DNA of 64,000 nt, taken from contig VZRN01004717.1 of NCBI GenBank assembly GCA_013397935.1, forward strand, positions 137,968 through 201,967, read 5' to 3'. The translations under genes and the position numbers were made by a program. Below are positions 1 through 11,690 of the stretch, in pieces. Origin of the DNA: Dasyornis broadbenti. Its lineage: Eukaryota; Chordata; Aves; Passeriformes; Dasyornithidae. The notes beneath the pieces are model-generated. The model had not been told where the DNA came from. It made no database searches and was given only the letters and a program-made list of their open reading frames with translations. Position 1 is the stretch's first letter, and each line of letters starts with the position of its first letter.

Positions 1-988
1 GCAGAAAGAAACGGCGTTTGTTCACACAGAAGCCTTCCAGGAGCTTGCCCGGCTCCAGACACCTTCCAGGTGGTCCCATGTCACCCCCACGTGTGAAACC
101 CCAGCCCTCAGCGGGGCACAGCGCGAGCCCCATTAGCCCCAGGCGTTGTGTAACTGCCACAACAACAGCCAAGATTATCCTCAGGAAATATCCCAATTCC
201 TGCATCTCCAGGACAATGGTTGCTGTATCCTGAGTCATTTCAGAAATGTACAGAAAGAGGAAAAAACCCTTTACCAGCAAGGGATAAAAATGTTATTGTA
301 TTTAAGAAACCAGACTGGTAGAAAACAACGATTTTCGTGCTTCTAGCAAGGATGCTTTGCGGCGTATTTTTAGAACATCCTTAGTTTTTTAAAACACCAC
401 TTTTCTACCTCCTTTTTCTTCCCTACTGTATTTTAAAAGGGGAGAGAAATTCAACCACATTGAATCGGTTAAGATTACGGTAGGAATTGACCACACACGT
501 AAGATTCATTCTTATTTCCCCAGAGTTTCCCTCCGGGCTACACGTTCTCTCAGCAATTTTCAACAACAAACAAGGATTTGTATTGAAATCTTGAACAGAA
601 ATTTACAAAAAGCACTTGAGCCAGAAGAATGTAGTCACAGCTCCCGGCATTTCGAAATGATGGTTATTTTAAGGAAAGGTTATTTTTAAGAAAAGGCTAT
701 TTTAAGAAACAGAGGCAGAATCCTTGCCAAAGAAAGCCAGCCAGGAGGCTTTAGCAAGAGTCTGTATTTTGTTTTAAATCACACCACAGAGCAGCCACAG
801 GCCCGACAGTGACACTAAACTGATTAGAAATTAAATTCAGTGATCAGCACCAGAGGAGCTTACGGATTTATGATTGCTTTCGTAACTTCCTAAGGGAACA
901 GGCACTTCAGCAAGGGAATGCAGGGGTCACTGGAGGTCCCTTTTCCAAAACACACCTGGGAATATTCAGCTTTTCCTCAGACACTCAC
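1..988 (-). other. PTDSS2: Part of PTDSS2 intron 2
   Basis: This stretch lies downstream, on the minus strand, of PTDSS2 exon 2, whose splice donor reads GTGAGT at 988-983. It is AT-richer than the rest of the window, with T-rich and A-rich runs around 360-440. I see no exon, repeat family or RNA gene in it. PTDSS2 exon 3 and later exons must lie off the left edge. Confidence 0.75.
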
Positions 989-1090
989 CTCTTTGTGTTG
1001 TAGGCCGTGTCCTGGGGAGTCTCTTCCAGCAGGGTTACGTAGCCCAGCGCACACGTGAGGATGAACAAGACTGTCAAGGTATGAGCTCTC
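989..1090 (-). CDS. PTDSS2: PTDSS2 exon 2 (phosphatidylserine synthase 2)
   Basis: On the minus strand an acceptor (TTCCAG) precedes 1090 and a donor (GTGAGT) follows 989. The 102-bp exon encodes RAHTLTVLFILTCALGYVTL and then LEETPQDTAYNTKR. It matches human phosphatidylserine synthase 2 almost residue for residue and includes the first hydrophobic membrane segment (roughly LTVLFILTCALGYVTLL). It joins exon 1 in phase: TG at the end of exon 1 plus G here makes the Trp codon, and the exon ends with a split Arg codon (AG). PTDSS2 is an ER membrane enzyme that exchanges the ethanolamine head group of phosphatidylethanolamine for serine. Only the N-terminal part of the gene is in this window. The assignment rests on remembered human sequence and on synteny with ANO9. 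Confidence 0.95.
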
Positions 1091-1699
1091 CTGGAATTCG
1101 GAACAGAGAAAACCGACGTTAAAAAGCAGGGAAACTCGCATCTCGCCCTGCCAGCGCAGCCTCAGGAGGCCAAAACCACGGCCAGCTGACAGGAATATGG
1201 AGGTTTTCTGTACTGCACGGTACAGAGAGCAGAACTCGCAGTGGCACTAGGTGTGAGCAGCAGCTTGGAAAAAACCGGCACCCGGTGCAAGCAGCCGGAT
1301 CTAAACAGCTCCAGGTGTCTCCCCAGGTTTGGCAGGTCCACGCCTGACAGTGCCGCTCCATTTCACTGCCCACTCATCAAAACTGCAGCTTGGAACAGGC
1401 CCTTGAGAGCAACCAAAGGGAATTGACTCCAGACGTGGCAATTGCACAAGAAAAAATAGTCATTAGAAAAAAAAAAATTTAAAAAAATCGCTAAAGGAGA
1501 AGAGCAGCTGTCGTAAGAATTCTGATTCCAACCTCAAGATGTCGGATTTCCAAGGATTCCTACAGTTTCAGGGCACTTAACACAAGGGGTTTTTGTGGGA
1601 ACAGCCACATCAGCAAAGCTGGGTGGCTGTTCCATACCAGTGAAATGTCCCCAGCCATGGGAATCCATCGGTTTACATGGATTTTGGTAAAGCACCCAG

Positions 1700-1877
1700 G
1701 AAAAAATTCCCCTGGCACAGGGTGCCCAGAGCAGCTGTGGCTGCCCCATCCCTGGAAGTGTCCAAGGCCAGGCTGGACTGGGCTTAGAGGAACCTAAGGT
1801 GACTCTGCCCTTGCGACTGGATGAGCTTCAAGGCCCCTTCCAGCCCAAACCATTCCAGGCTCCTGTGATTCTACGGA
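1700..1877 (+). mobile_element. CR1 LINE 3' fragment
   Basis: The stretch contains the CR1 3'-UTR core (GGCACAGGGTGCCCAGAG, then CCCATCCCTGGAAGTGTCCA) and the terminal block AAGGCCCCTTCCAGCCCAAA followed by CATTCCAGG...GTGATTCTA. This is a 5'-truncated copy in plus orientation within PTDSS2 intron 1. It is diverged in the middle. Confidence 0.85.
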
Positions 1878-4800
1878 AGGAGAGCGAGCCGAGCACACCC
1901 AGCCAGCTGACACCCACACCCTGCACTCACTGATCGCCACGCAGGGAATGTGAATCCTTACAATGCCCACATCTCTTCTTATTTCAAGTTGAAAACTCCT
2001 TTTCCTAATGAGAAGCCATTTATTGTTTTCAGTGGAAAACTCCTCTGGCCTCAGCTGGGAAGCGCAGGAACTCTGTCCATGCAAGGCCAAAGGATGAGTC
2101 ACGAGTTTTGGTTCAGAGGACATCTCCTAACACAAACTAATGAAACAACCCAGGCATACAGAGGAGCTTGGGGAGGAGGAAACCTGTAAAAGAAAGTACC
2201 TGTACATGACATTTTTGGCTCTATTTCCATTTTGTTTATAGATATTTTTAGCAACAGCAGCTGACATCCCATCTCCACGTCATGCCAGGGTTTGTGTATT
2301 CAGGTTGTGCAGAGCACAATAAACCTTGGAATTTCCAAGTCATCCACCGACCTGCCTTTGAACAGCCCCCCAGTGACCCACCTAAAACTGCTCTAGAAGT
2401 CAAGGGAAGGGCGCTATTGAATGAAAATGCCATCCTACTCCAAAGGCCACGTACTCCACAGCATCCCTGCCAGCCCAGTGGGAACACACAATACCTCATA
2501 AGCAGGCACAATCCTCTTCCGCCCCTGCTCAAGCTGAGTTTGGCGCTGAAGGTTGTCCTGAGGACACGGACCACCAGCTCCCGAAGGAAAACACAAGGAT
2601 CCACGGGTACTCCCAGAATTAGCAAGGAGTCAGGGTGCCAAGAGCCAGGGAAAGGCTCGGGAGCCACAAGCTCCTGCTCGGCAGCTGCATCTTGCCGGGT
2701 GCCAGGACAGGTGATTCAGCCATCAGCGCTCACGTGGGGCCTGCCCTGGATCCTGCAGGAGCTGGAAAACGAAACCCTGACCTCTCCCAGGAGGCAGGAG
2801 AGCAGGCACTGAGCCCACGCTCCAATCACACCACGCTCCCGCTCACTGTCTTCGCATGTGGATATAATGAATGGCTTCTGTTGCCATCACCAGAAAGGTT
2901 ACGTTCACTCAAGGCTCTTTTTGTATCTCATGCCTTTGTTTTCTTGTTTGTTTTCAAAACTTACTATTGCATTGTTATACTGTTATATATATTATACAGT
3001 TATGGGTATTGTTCTCTAGTTATATATATTACATATTCCATATAATCGTTGCATTATTTTTGAAGTCTGCTAAAACAAATCTAGAAATCCCACCTTACCG
3101 TTTCACCACCTGAAAACGCACACCAAGTCAGCTGCTTTTTCAAAGCGTTCGGCATCCCACTAATTGCCCAAAAATGTGTTATTACACGTCCTCACTCGGA
3201 TAAACACCTCAAGAAACTCCTCTAGGAGCACAAGGACGATTCAGCTGCGTCCTCCCCATGAGGCTCTTGCAGGACAGCGTTGGGGAGCCTCGTGCATCCC
3301 ATTTCCCATTTATTTTTGGTGCCCCAGCCACCAGCCTGAAACCCAGCCAGCTGCCCCGTTTCGGGAGAAACAAGAGGCTGCTCTCATCACTTCCCTTCAA
3401 GCTCAGCTTTCACCTCCAGCTGCTGCCAGATTCTCTCTCCTAGCAGGTTCTCAAGGTAACGGCGCTTCCAGCGCAGCATGAATTCCAGGAGCTGGGATGA
3501 AAGTCTCTTGTCTTCTGGAAAGAGCAGGTTGGCAGCTCTGCCAGAGAGCTGTGAGCAGTGACACAGCAAGGAGAGGCGGCACAGCTCCACACGAATCCAC
3601 CCCAGAGGGGGAAAAGAGCCAGGGAATATGGACGTACACCGTGTCTTCCCACAGCTGGGGAGCTTGAAGATAAAATAAAACTCCACAGAAAGGAGCGGCG
3701 CTTCCCGAGGAAGGGCTCGTCCAAGTGATCAGGATGAATTTAACGGCACGAGGGGATTGTTTTCGTCTCCGTGCACACTTTAAAATAACACACCAGAGGA
3801 AGGCGAGCTAAGAAGATCCCAGCAAGGTAAGCATGGCAGGAATTACACGGAAAGACGTATGTTCTGCTGGCCTGGAGCCTGGGAGGCTGAGAAGAGCGAA
3901 GCTGGGACTCTTCCCCTTGGAATTACACACGGGAGTTTGGGCAATGTGCCTGAAGCAAAGGGGGTACAAACTGCAGCCAGATCTGGGAGGTTTCACATCA
4001 AAACCTCTGCAAAGCAGTGCCTGAAGTACCTGAGCATGAAAATGTCTAAGGTCAGGGAGGGAACTCACAACAAATCCCAAAGTGTTAAAAAGCTGGAACA
4101 TTAAGCAGCTTCTTTTTCTGCCTTTCTGCACCACACATTTGGCTCTTTCCCCACTCAGACCCTGGGAGATTGAAATGAAATGAATCAGGCTTGTTTTCAC
4201 AAAAGCCCTCGCCCTGCTAATTCAAACAGCAAGTGACAGCAAGCAAAGCACTCCTGCACTGCAGATCATGAAAAAGTGGGGTTTTTTCAGGATTAATGGG
4301 ATTAAGTTTGATCCCAACTTCTCTTTCGCATGCTAAGTCATTCTCCTGTCACATTGAGACGCTGCAGGTTTGTCAAGGAAATGCCTATGAGCGCTTTTAT
4401 TTTCCAACTGAAGTTTGTGACACAAATAATGTGAGGAAATTGTTTAAATAACTCTTTTTTTTGGGGAGATTCCGGCGGATCCTTGGGTGGAAAGGAGAGA
4501 GTAACACCCAGGAGCAGGCAGCCCATGGCCTCATTCAATCTCCCACAAATTAAAATCAGCTTAAGCAGGGACCGCACCCTTGTTATCCGCGGCTTGTTTG
4601 TCACCGGTGATGCAACAACTCCATTGAACACAATAACAATCACTGGAACACCATGCAAAGAATTTATTTATTAATATTTTGGTCAGTCCTCTTAAGTGGA
4701 ACGAAATTCCAGAGGAGAGGCAGTCCAGCTTGCCCCTCGGGTTAACAAAGTTGCATCAATTGCTGCTGCTGGTGAAAGGATCTGTCAGCAAATCCAATCA

Positions 4801-7800
4801 GTGCCTTTTTCATTGTTTAATTCTTTTTTCCAAATAATGGCAAATTCATTAAACCCCTCCTGAAAGATTTTTAAATGGATGTCAAGGCTCTGCACCCTCC
4901 ATAAACCGACGGAAGGTTTGGAAAACTTTGACTCAAACCCCACCACACAAGTATCCCCGTTGGTTTTAAGCTCTGAATTATGTTTTAAAATCTGTTTAAA
5001 CTCTCGGAGTTCATGAAACGGTCCCTATTCTTAGAGCAGTCGCACGTCTTCGGCACATCCCTGAAGTCACCCGATGCCGATTAAGTTTCCGCACGGACTT
5101 GTGACACTCCAAAATAGCAACCTGCCTGTTCCTCGCCGTGAGCCTCTCCCCAAAAGCCCAGGAACACGGATCCCCAGAGAATCAGAACCACAGGTCAACA
5201 GCAAAGCTCTGGCAAATCAGGGGTTTTCCTTCCAAAGAGGAGGAAAGGCCAAGTTCCCAAAGTTTCCGAAGTTTCCACCAGTTCTACAGAGCTCGCAAGT
5301 TCCCTCGATGCCCTGTTTCAATTCTTCAACGTTTTTATGTTTAAAACCTACGGAAATCCGTGTCTCAGGAGCTGGTTTAGAGCAGTTCTACTGGGAATTA
5401 CAGGTAACACTCTTTGAGCAAGCTTCTCCCCATTCTCCTTGAAATTTCAGGAGCGTGTTTACAAAAAGAAGCAACAGAGGGAATTGATGCCCAGATGAGG
5501 CATTCAACTCTCACAGGCCCTCTCCACAAGGATATTCCGTCTGCGCTTCCAGCTAACTTGGCAGAACCACGCAAGCCCTTCCTTTGTGGAAAGGGCAATG
5601 CCATTCCCGTAACACAATTCCCAAGGCACGGGCGCTCTCAGCCGTGACCAGCTGGCGAACGTGGCTCCGTGGGATTGCACGAGGCCTGGGTGTCCCCACT
5701 CCCTGCCCTGCCCAGGGCATTCCCACACGCTGGAAAAGCACGGCAGGGTGACCCAGGACTCTGGAGCAACATTCCAGTGCTCCAGCGTGGTGAATCCTGA
5801 GTGGGCAGCGTGGCTCAGCACAGCTTGCTTCAAGCATGGAAAAATCCAGCGTTCCGTTCCCAGTAAACTCAAGGAATCAGCCTTGGAAGTGTCACGGCAT
5901 CGCTGAGGAGAGGGCACTGACAGCAGCTCCTGCCAACCTGCGGATATTCCGTCTCCCTAATCTCTCTTCCGGATAAATCCCCACCTCTTCCTCCAGACCG
6001 CCCCTCGCAAATCCCGGGAGGTGCTTCAGAGATAAGAGCAATCTCCACAAGGAATGGGTGAGGAATGTTTTGGGTTGAGCACCAATCCCTTCTTTCCAAA
6101 AACACCTGGTTTGCCCGAGCAGATCCTCGTTTCCCTGGACATCTGGGAAGACTCACAGCACACGGAGAGGAACACGGCAGCAGAGGCTGCCTCTTCTTAA
6201 CTGCAAATTCCACACTTTTTGCACAAAAAGGTGGAAGTAATTCCTACAAACACTGCCATTAGCCCATAGAATCACTGCCATCCCCTCTTTTTTAGTTCTT
6301 TTCCTATTAATTTTAACGTCCTGAGCTCCACAGATCTCTGTTGCCACAGCACAACCTCAGGAATTAATATCACATCCACGTGCTGGCAACACGAGATTAT
6401 TAGCGTGAGAGATAAAACATGTCCATAATCAAAAGGTGGCATTAATGCTAATTAAATTCAAATTAAAGGAAGGCTTTGAACGAGCAATTAACCCACTGTC
6501 ACAACGTGGTGGCAAAGGCACATCTGGCACCTCCCAACACCCTCAAATCGAGACTGGATGGGCGTTCTCCCAGAAAACCTCCTTTGGTTAAAGACAAGCT
6601 ATGAAATAGCTACAGAAATTTTAGGAGAACGTCATACACAATATCCAGCCAAATGACCCCAAAACAAGAGGGGCTTTGTGTGAAAGCTCCTGCTGGAGGC
6701 ACACGGACAAGAACAATCCAAGGTGCTGGAAACAACAGGGAACATGTTCCAGTGGCTTGCCAGGCCAGCCTGGCATTCCCAGCTCTCCGCTAGGAAATTA
6801 GTTCAGGGATAAATGATAGAGAAAACACCAATCTGCCTCAGAAAGCTTCCTCCTGTTCCCTTGCCTTGGCATTTCCCAATGGCAAAGGCAGCTGCCAGGC
6901 TATGCTGACTGAGCAGGCTCCCACAAGGGAGGATTTTCCGGCTCCAAGGCATTTATATGGAATAAGAGCAGAGATATAAGCACGCAAGTGGTTTTCCAAA
7001 GTTTTAAATGGATTTAAAGAGCAGGAAGCCGGCTAGGAAGCTCCACCTTTCCCAAAAATCACCCCTGCAAATTAAACTGCTCCTGGAATGATTTCTGCAT
7101 CCACAGATCCCAAATCCTCTCCTTTTCCCAAACGGAGCAAGCCGCGCGAGTAACCTCATCCCTGACTCCTGAACTCCAAAGAGAAGGCACATTCCGTATT
7201 TTTCCGAAGTCAGAGGGCAGCCAAACTTAAAATTTTCCCTTTCCTGTGGCCACCTCCACAGCACGAGAGGAGTCCCAAGGGTCACAGGAAGAAAATAATC
7301 CCTCTGGATAATCTTTATCCTTGGACACAGCAGGAACTGAGGCATTGCCAAAGGATACTCTAACACGGACAGGGCAAAAGTAACACCACGGAAAAACTTG
7401 GGACTTTTCCAGGTGTTTAAACTCCTGGTTGCCAGCCCAAGCTACCAGGGAAAAGAAAATCAGATAAACAGGGAAGTTAAGAAACACACTTGTCCGTGCT
7501 GCCCTCCTGGGAGGGACCACCCAACACAGGGAAGCTCATGAGAGAACAAGGCGCATCCAGATTTCCGAAGGAGCAATCCACATGGACGCACTAACTGCAT
7601 TACAGCATTTAATTTGGAGCGGCAGCCCTGCCACCACCACGAAAAAGGTGCAACAAGGCAAGATCCTACAGCAAAAATAGGTATTTTAAGGCTTCACAAA
7701 ACACCTGGCAAGAGCCACCTTAACAAGGCAGTAAGGAAAGTTTTACCCATTTTCCATTTAAAGGCTGGCACTGGGATCCCGCGATTCTCTCAGCCTACAT

Positions 7801-8775
7801 GTGGTGTGCCCGCCAGGAAAGCTCCTTTTGTCCCCGAGACCACGATGCCCCTCGGCTACACCCGCGTGTGAGGGCTCTGCAGAGATCCCGCCGGGATCAG
7901 CAGCATCCCAGTGCTCCTTCGCAGCCTGCACTGGCAGGAACGTCACCTCCTTCACCAGGATCAACACCCTCGGCCCCGCTGCTGCCCAGATTGGCAGCGT
8001 GAGAGCCAAGCGCCCTCCCCTCCCACTCCTCCATGCCAGGCTCCAGCCAAATCCCATCGGCCTCGGCTCATATTCCAGACGAGGTCTTCAGTGTCATCTT
8101 GGTTTCCTTCATGGAAAAGGAACACACAGGAAAACCCTGTACCTACACACACACGTGCCGAGGGGATTTATGGGACAACTCCAGTGGGGCCAGGATTTAG
8201 GAGCACTTTTCCAGGCTCAGACACACCTCTTCATGCACGGACTGAATTTAGCAAAAAGCTGATTTTCTCTGCTGGCCCAACACCGTCAGTCGCGGGTTTC
8301 TGCACCCATTCTATGGGCTGACACATAGAAAAATACAGAACACCTGCCCGGCAGGAACGGGGCATGACACCGTCAGCTTTCTGCCAGGATCACTGGGAAG
8401 AACATGGATGGGAAAGGCCTCATCCAAGACCAAGAGAGGAGAAGGAGGTGGAGTCCATAAAAACAATGCTGATAACTGGAATCAGGCAGGAATGCTTGCC
8501 CGCAGACCGGAGGCTCCCAAGTGTTGGAAAACACCTCCAGAACCCCCACCGGGCAGGACAAGCTGTCAGGGTCAGCCCTAAGGGTCCTGCTCTTCGAAAA
8601 GTCGGGACCAGGATTGGGAAAGGAGGTGCCACCGCCAAGAGCCAGCTCTGAATCCCCGTTAAATTGCCAGGAAACAATTAACGGTAGGGCCACGCCAGGA
8701 AAACACTTGCAGCCTATTCCAGCACCGGTATCGGCGACAGAAAGGCCACGTAAACAACAGATAACGGGTAGTAAC

Positions 8776-8950
8776 TCGGATATCCCATTCCTTAGGGCCC
8801 CCTCCATATCCCATTCCTTCGGAGACCTCCACATCCTATTCCTCAGCCCCTCCATACCCCATTCGTTAGCGCCTCCTCAATATCCCATTCCTTCGGAGAC
8901 CCCCATATCCCATTCCTCAGCCCCTCCATATGCCATTCCTTAGGGAACCC
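8776..8950. repeat. Minisatellite of roughly 24-30 bp units beside PTDSS2 exon 1
   Basis: Units built on TATCCCATTCCTTCGGAGAC and TATCCCATTCCTCAGCCCCT alternate about six to seven times with variants (CATACCCCATTCGTTAG, CATATGCCATTCCTTAGG). The array ends about 55 bp from the exon 1 donor, so it is intronic on the minus strand. Copies differ by substitutions and small length changes, so the array is not freshly expanded. Confidence 0.8.
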
Positions 8951-9005
8951 CCTCGCCCACGCGGACCCCCGGGGAGGGGTGGGGGCCATGCCCGGCGTCT
9001 CTCAC

Positions 9006-9166
9006 CAGAAGAACGTGTTGGTGCCGTCGTCGTACACCTCGGACTCGGTGCTGCGGCGGGGCCCGGCGCCGTCCCGCTCGGCCCCGGGGGCGCCGCCGTT
9101 AGGCTGCGCGGGGAGCGGCGGCGGCTGCTCCTCCAGCGCGGCCTTGCCCACGTTCCCGCCGTGCGC
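9006..9166 (-). CDS. PTDSS2: PTDSS2 exon 1, 3' part (5' end lost in assembly gap)
   Basis: Reading the minus strand from the gap edge, the frame gives a Pro/Gly/Ala-rich stretch and then RRSTESEVYDDGTNTFFW, which is identical to the end of human PTDSS2 exon 1. The donor GTGAG follows 9006 and leaves TG to be completed by exon 2 (Trp). About 53 residues are readable. The start codon and the first residues are not visible and should lie within 9167-9406 or just beyond. The low-complexity N-terminus preceding the conserved STESEVYDDG block is typical of the cytosolic tail of this enzyme. The gene is transcribed leftward, divergent from ANO9. Confidence 0.95.
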
Positions 9167-9406
9167 NNNNNNNNNNNNNNNNNNNNNNNNNNNNNNNNNN
9201 NNNNNNNNNNNNNNNNNNNNNNNNNNNNNNNNNNNNNNNNNNNNNNNNNNNNNNNNNNNNNNNNNNNNNNNNNNNNNNNNNNNNNNNNNNNNNNNNNNNN
9301 NNNNNNNNNNNNNNNNNNNNNNNNNNNNNNNNNNNNNNNNNNNNNNNNNNNNNNNNNNNNNNNNNNNNNNNNNNNNNNNNNNNNNNNNNNNNNNNNNNNN
9401 NNNNNN
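9167..9406. other. Assembly gap (240 N)
   Basis: A run of 240 undetermined bases lies inside a CpG island. It removes the 5' coding end of PTDSS2 exon 1. Translations that run across it are artefacts. Confidence 1.
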
Positions 9407-9545
9407 AGGGCGGGGCCGGGCGGGGCGTCCCCTCCGTTGCCGTGGCAACCGCGTGGCCTCGCCCCGGCGCGTGACCGCCAGGTGGCGCCCTTCCCCGCCG
9501 CCGCCGGCGTCCCTCAGAGTGAGGACCCCGAGCCGCTCATGGCAA

Positions 9546-10089
9546 CCGAGGAGCACCAATTAAACAAAATGTCCTCATTCTGCACAACACTCGCCGGAAT
9601 TGGGCAGGGAAAAGTGTCTTTTGCCAGGCTGCCGTGCTGCTCTTGAATACTTGCTCTTGAGTAATTCCAGTTAGTCCCATCCCTGATGACGTGGCTGTCC
9701 CGATTCCCGCGTCTTTGTGCGACGAAACGTTAAATATCTGTTAAATATCTGCGTTTTGCTGGCAAAATAAAAATGGGTTTTGCTTGGCAAAGGTTTTTGT
9801 TCCCACCTGGAGGGTCTGGACAGGGCTGGGGGTGCCTGCAAGGCACTGGGCGCCCCTGTGCCCTCGGATTTGAAGAATTCTAAAATTCCTCAACCCTTCC
9901 CAAATTACCTTGGTCAAGCTCCTCATCTGGAATGCGCCATGCTGATCCTGGACGGCAGGCAGGGCCCTCCGGCTTTCTGGAAAGATCCTGGTGCGGCAGC
10001 TTCGCCGGGAATGCTTCGTGGAGGGAAGGCAAAGTCCTGCGGGAGCAGAGAAGCGAAACAGGGGAAGAAATCAGAGAAACATTTACGGC
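9546..10089. other. Intergenic region upstream of PTDSS2
   Basis: Unique-looking sequence lies between the CpG island and the CR1 cluster. A short direct repeat TTAAATATCTG occurs twice near 9730. No exon was recognised. Confidence 0.6.
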
Positions 10090-10153
10090 ACTGCGGATAG
10101 TCAGGATGACCTTTAAAGTCCCTTTCGACCCAAGCTATTCCATGGTTCTATGA
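10090..10153 (+). mobile_element. CR1 LINE 3' tail
   Basis: The sequence GACCTTTAAAGTCCCTTTCG followed by ACCCAAGCTATTCCATGGTTCTATGA is the diagnostic CR1 3' end with its ATTCTATG-like octamer. It abuts a second CR1 copy that begins at about 10168. Confidence 0.85.
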
Positions 10154-10167
10154 AATACTGAAAGAGA

Positions 10168-11172
10168 GCAGGGTTAGATGGGATATTGGGAAGAAATCCT
10201 TCCCCGTGAGGGTGGTGAGGCTCTGGCACAGGGTGCACAGAGAAGCTGTGGCTGCCCCATCCCTGGAAATATCCAGCGCCAGGCTGGACAAGGCTTGGAA
10301 CAACCTGGGATAGTGGAAGGTGGCCCTGTGATGCATATATAATTTAGGTCAAAGGTACAAGATGCTTATACAGCTTGCGTTATAAGATGATTCAGGTTAT
10401 ATAGGTATCTTATATAACTTTCTGTATCAATATAACTTGAATCATACTTATATGTCAACATAACCTGAATCATGTTTATAGAACTTGAATCGTAACTTTC
10501 TACACTAATACAACTTGAACTTCCTATACAGTGTGATGGCTAGTATATAGTTAACTAGGTGCTTCAAGCTGAATAGAAGAAAAAGAAAAAAAAACTCACC
10601 AGGTGGATAGTTTCACAAATGGACAAGCGTAGTGCTAATGAGAGATGGGCAAATGTAAAGCCAATTAGCCACAAAATAAAGAGTCTAAACCGGTTAGAGC
10701 CAGAAAGACCAAGGAACACCATAACTGCGCATGCTCCGAAGACAAAAGTGGAAAAGTTCAGGTGCGAGGAAGACCTCGACCTTTCAGAGCCTTCATCACA
10801 AAAGACCAGAGACCACCGAACTGGGGAGCGCAGTGCACAAGAATTCCCTAATAACCATGAGATCGGGTTCTGTAAATTCGTTCTGGAGTGTACATGATGA
10901 TGTTATCGTGACGCAGTAACATCAAGCATTATTTTCTGTATAAATAAAAAATAAACCTCAGCACTCAACAAGGGTGGGTGAGCTGGGGGGAGAAATCCCC
11001 CTCACCCCCATCGCTGCAATGAACAAATCCCTGCTCTGTAAACACCGGGCTATGGGGTTTTATTTCCAGCCTATCTTTTCGGGCATCACCTGCCTGTGGC
11101 AGGGGGGTGGCACTGGACGGGCTTTAATGTCCCTTCCAATCCCAACCCCTCCAGGATTCCAGGGCTCTCTGG
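10168..11172 (+). mobile_element. CR1 LINE 3' fragment split by an LTR insertion (10168-10328 plus 11089-11172)
   Basis: The first half runs from AGCAGGGTTAGATGGGATAT through the CR1 core to GGAAGGTGGCCCTG at 10328. The second half resumes at 11089-11092 (CCTG, the duplicate), followed by CCTGTGGCAGGGGGGTGGCA and the terminal TTTAATGTCCCTTCCAATCC. Removing 10329-11088 and one copy of CCTG restores a continuous CR1 consensus-like sequence. The CR1 was therefore in place before the LTR inserted. Confidence 0.88.
10329..11088 (+). mobile_element. Solo LTR candidate of an endogenous retrovirus, nested in CR1
   Basis: The 760-bp element begins TGATGC and ends GCATCA, a perfect 6-bp terminal inverted repeat of the TG...CA class. 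It is flanked by 4-bp direct repeats CCTG (10325-10328 and 11089-11092), the size left by gammaretrovirus-like (ERV1) integration. It is AT-rich compared with its surroundings. It holds a TATA-like TATAAATA followed by AATAAA signals at about 10940-10962. The first 200 bp contain several imperfect repeats of AACTTGAATC/ATAACCTGAATCA. No gag, pol or env coding was found, so it is a lone LTR. Plus orientation is inferred from the order of TATA and polyadenylation-like signals. The family name cannot be given from sequence alone. Confidence 0.8.
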
Positions 11173-11350
11173 AATAACGGAGCTGGCCACAGGAGGGCAG
11201 CAGCGGGCTAGGCGAGGAGCGGGCAGAACAGAGTTCTGGGCCATCTAAAGGACATTTCTGCTGCATAATCCCTCCCTCCCAGCCCAAAACCCTCTCTCCT
11301 GCACATCCCACGATGCCTTATGAGAGCTGGAGGCACTCACCTTGTTCCAA

Positions 11351-11690
11351 GAGATCACAGAATATCCTGACTTGGAAGGGATCCATAAGGATCAGCCACT
11401 CAAACCCCTGGCCGTGCACAGACACGCCAACAATCCCACCCTGTGCCTGAGAGAGCATTGTCCACACGCTCCTGGAGCTCCGGCAGCCTTGGGGCTGTGA
11501 CCATTCCCTGGGGAGCCTGGTCAGTGCCCAGCACCCTCTGGGGGAAGAACCTTTTCCTAATATCCAGCCTAAGTCTTCCCCGTTTGGAATGAACACCCAG
11601 TACTTTAATTGCAAGCAGGGCTTCACCCCAAACCACATCCTCTTCTCTAATGTAGCTCCAGGGATACCCATGGATCCAAATAGACCCATT
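11351..11690 (-). mobile_element. CR1 LINE 3' fragment, antisense
   Basis: This reads as the reverse complement of a CR1 3' region. It starts with ATCACAGAATATCCTGACTT and GGAAGGGATCCATAAGGATC, then CCACACGCTCCTGGAGCTCC and the block AACCTTTTCCTAATATCCAG. The reversed CR1 tail is at the low-coordinate end. Its sequence differs from the plus-strand copies, so it is another CR1 subfamily. Confidence 0.8.

Larger units (their letters stand above)
1091..9005 (-). other. PTDSS2: PTDSS2 intron 1
   Basis: This 7.9-kb intron separates exon 1 (donor GTGAG at 9005-9001) from exon 2. Many short open frames occur, but none resembles a protein I recognise or keeps a splice-compatible structure. A CR1 fragment sits at about 1700-1877, an AT-rich stretch at 2940-3060, and a GC-rich tandem repeat at 8776-8950 just inside the donor. 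Otherwise I see nothing specific. Confidence 0.75.
8940..9545 (-). promoter_or_regulatory. PTDSS2: CpG island around PTDSS2 exon 1 (promoter region, partly in gap)
   Basis: Both flanks of the assembly gap are very GC-rich and dense in CpG (8980-9166 and 9407-9545). The island covers the first coding exon of PTDSS2, as expected for a housekeeping promoter. The core promoter and transcription start probably lie in or just above the gap, around 9167-9450. No TATA box can be assigned. Confidence 0.65.

Noticed and set aside
8930..9646. Open frames of 185-238 residues spanning the N run
   Set aside because: They exist only because undetermined bases contain no stop. The minus-strand part up to 9166 is real PTDSS2 exon 1. 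The rest cannot be judged.
10619..10897. 92-residue open frame inside the LTR as a retroviral gene remnant
   Set aside because: No similarity to gag, pol or env was recognised. The element is the size of a lone LTR and has no internal region.
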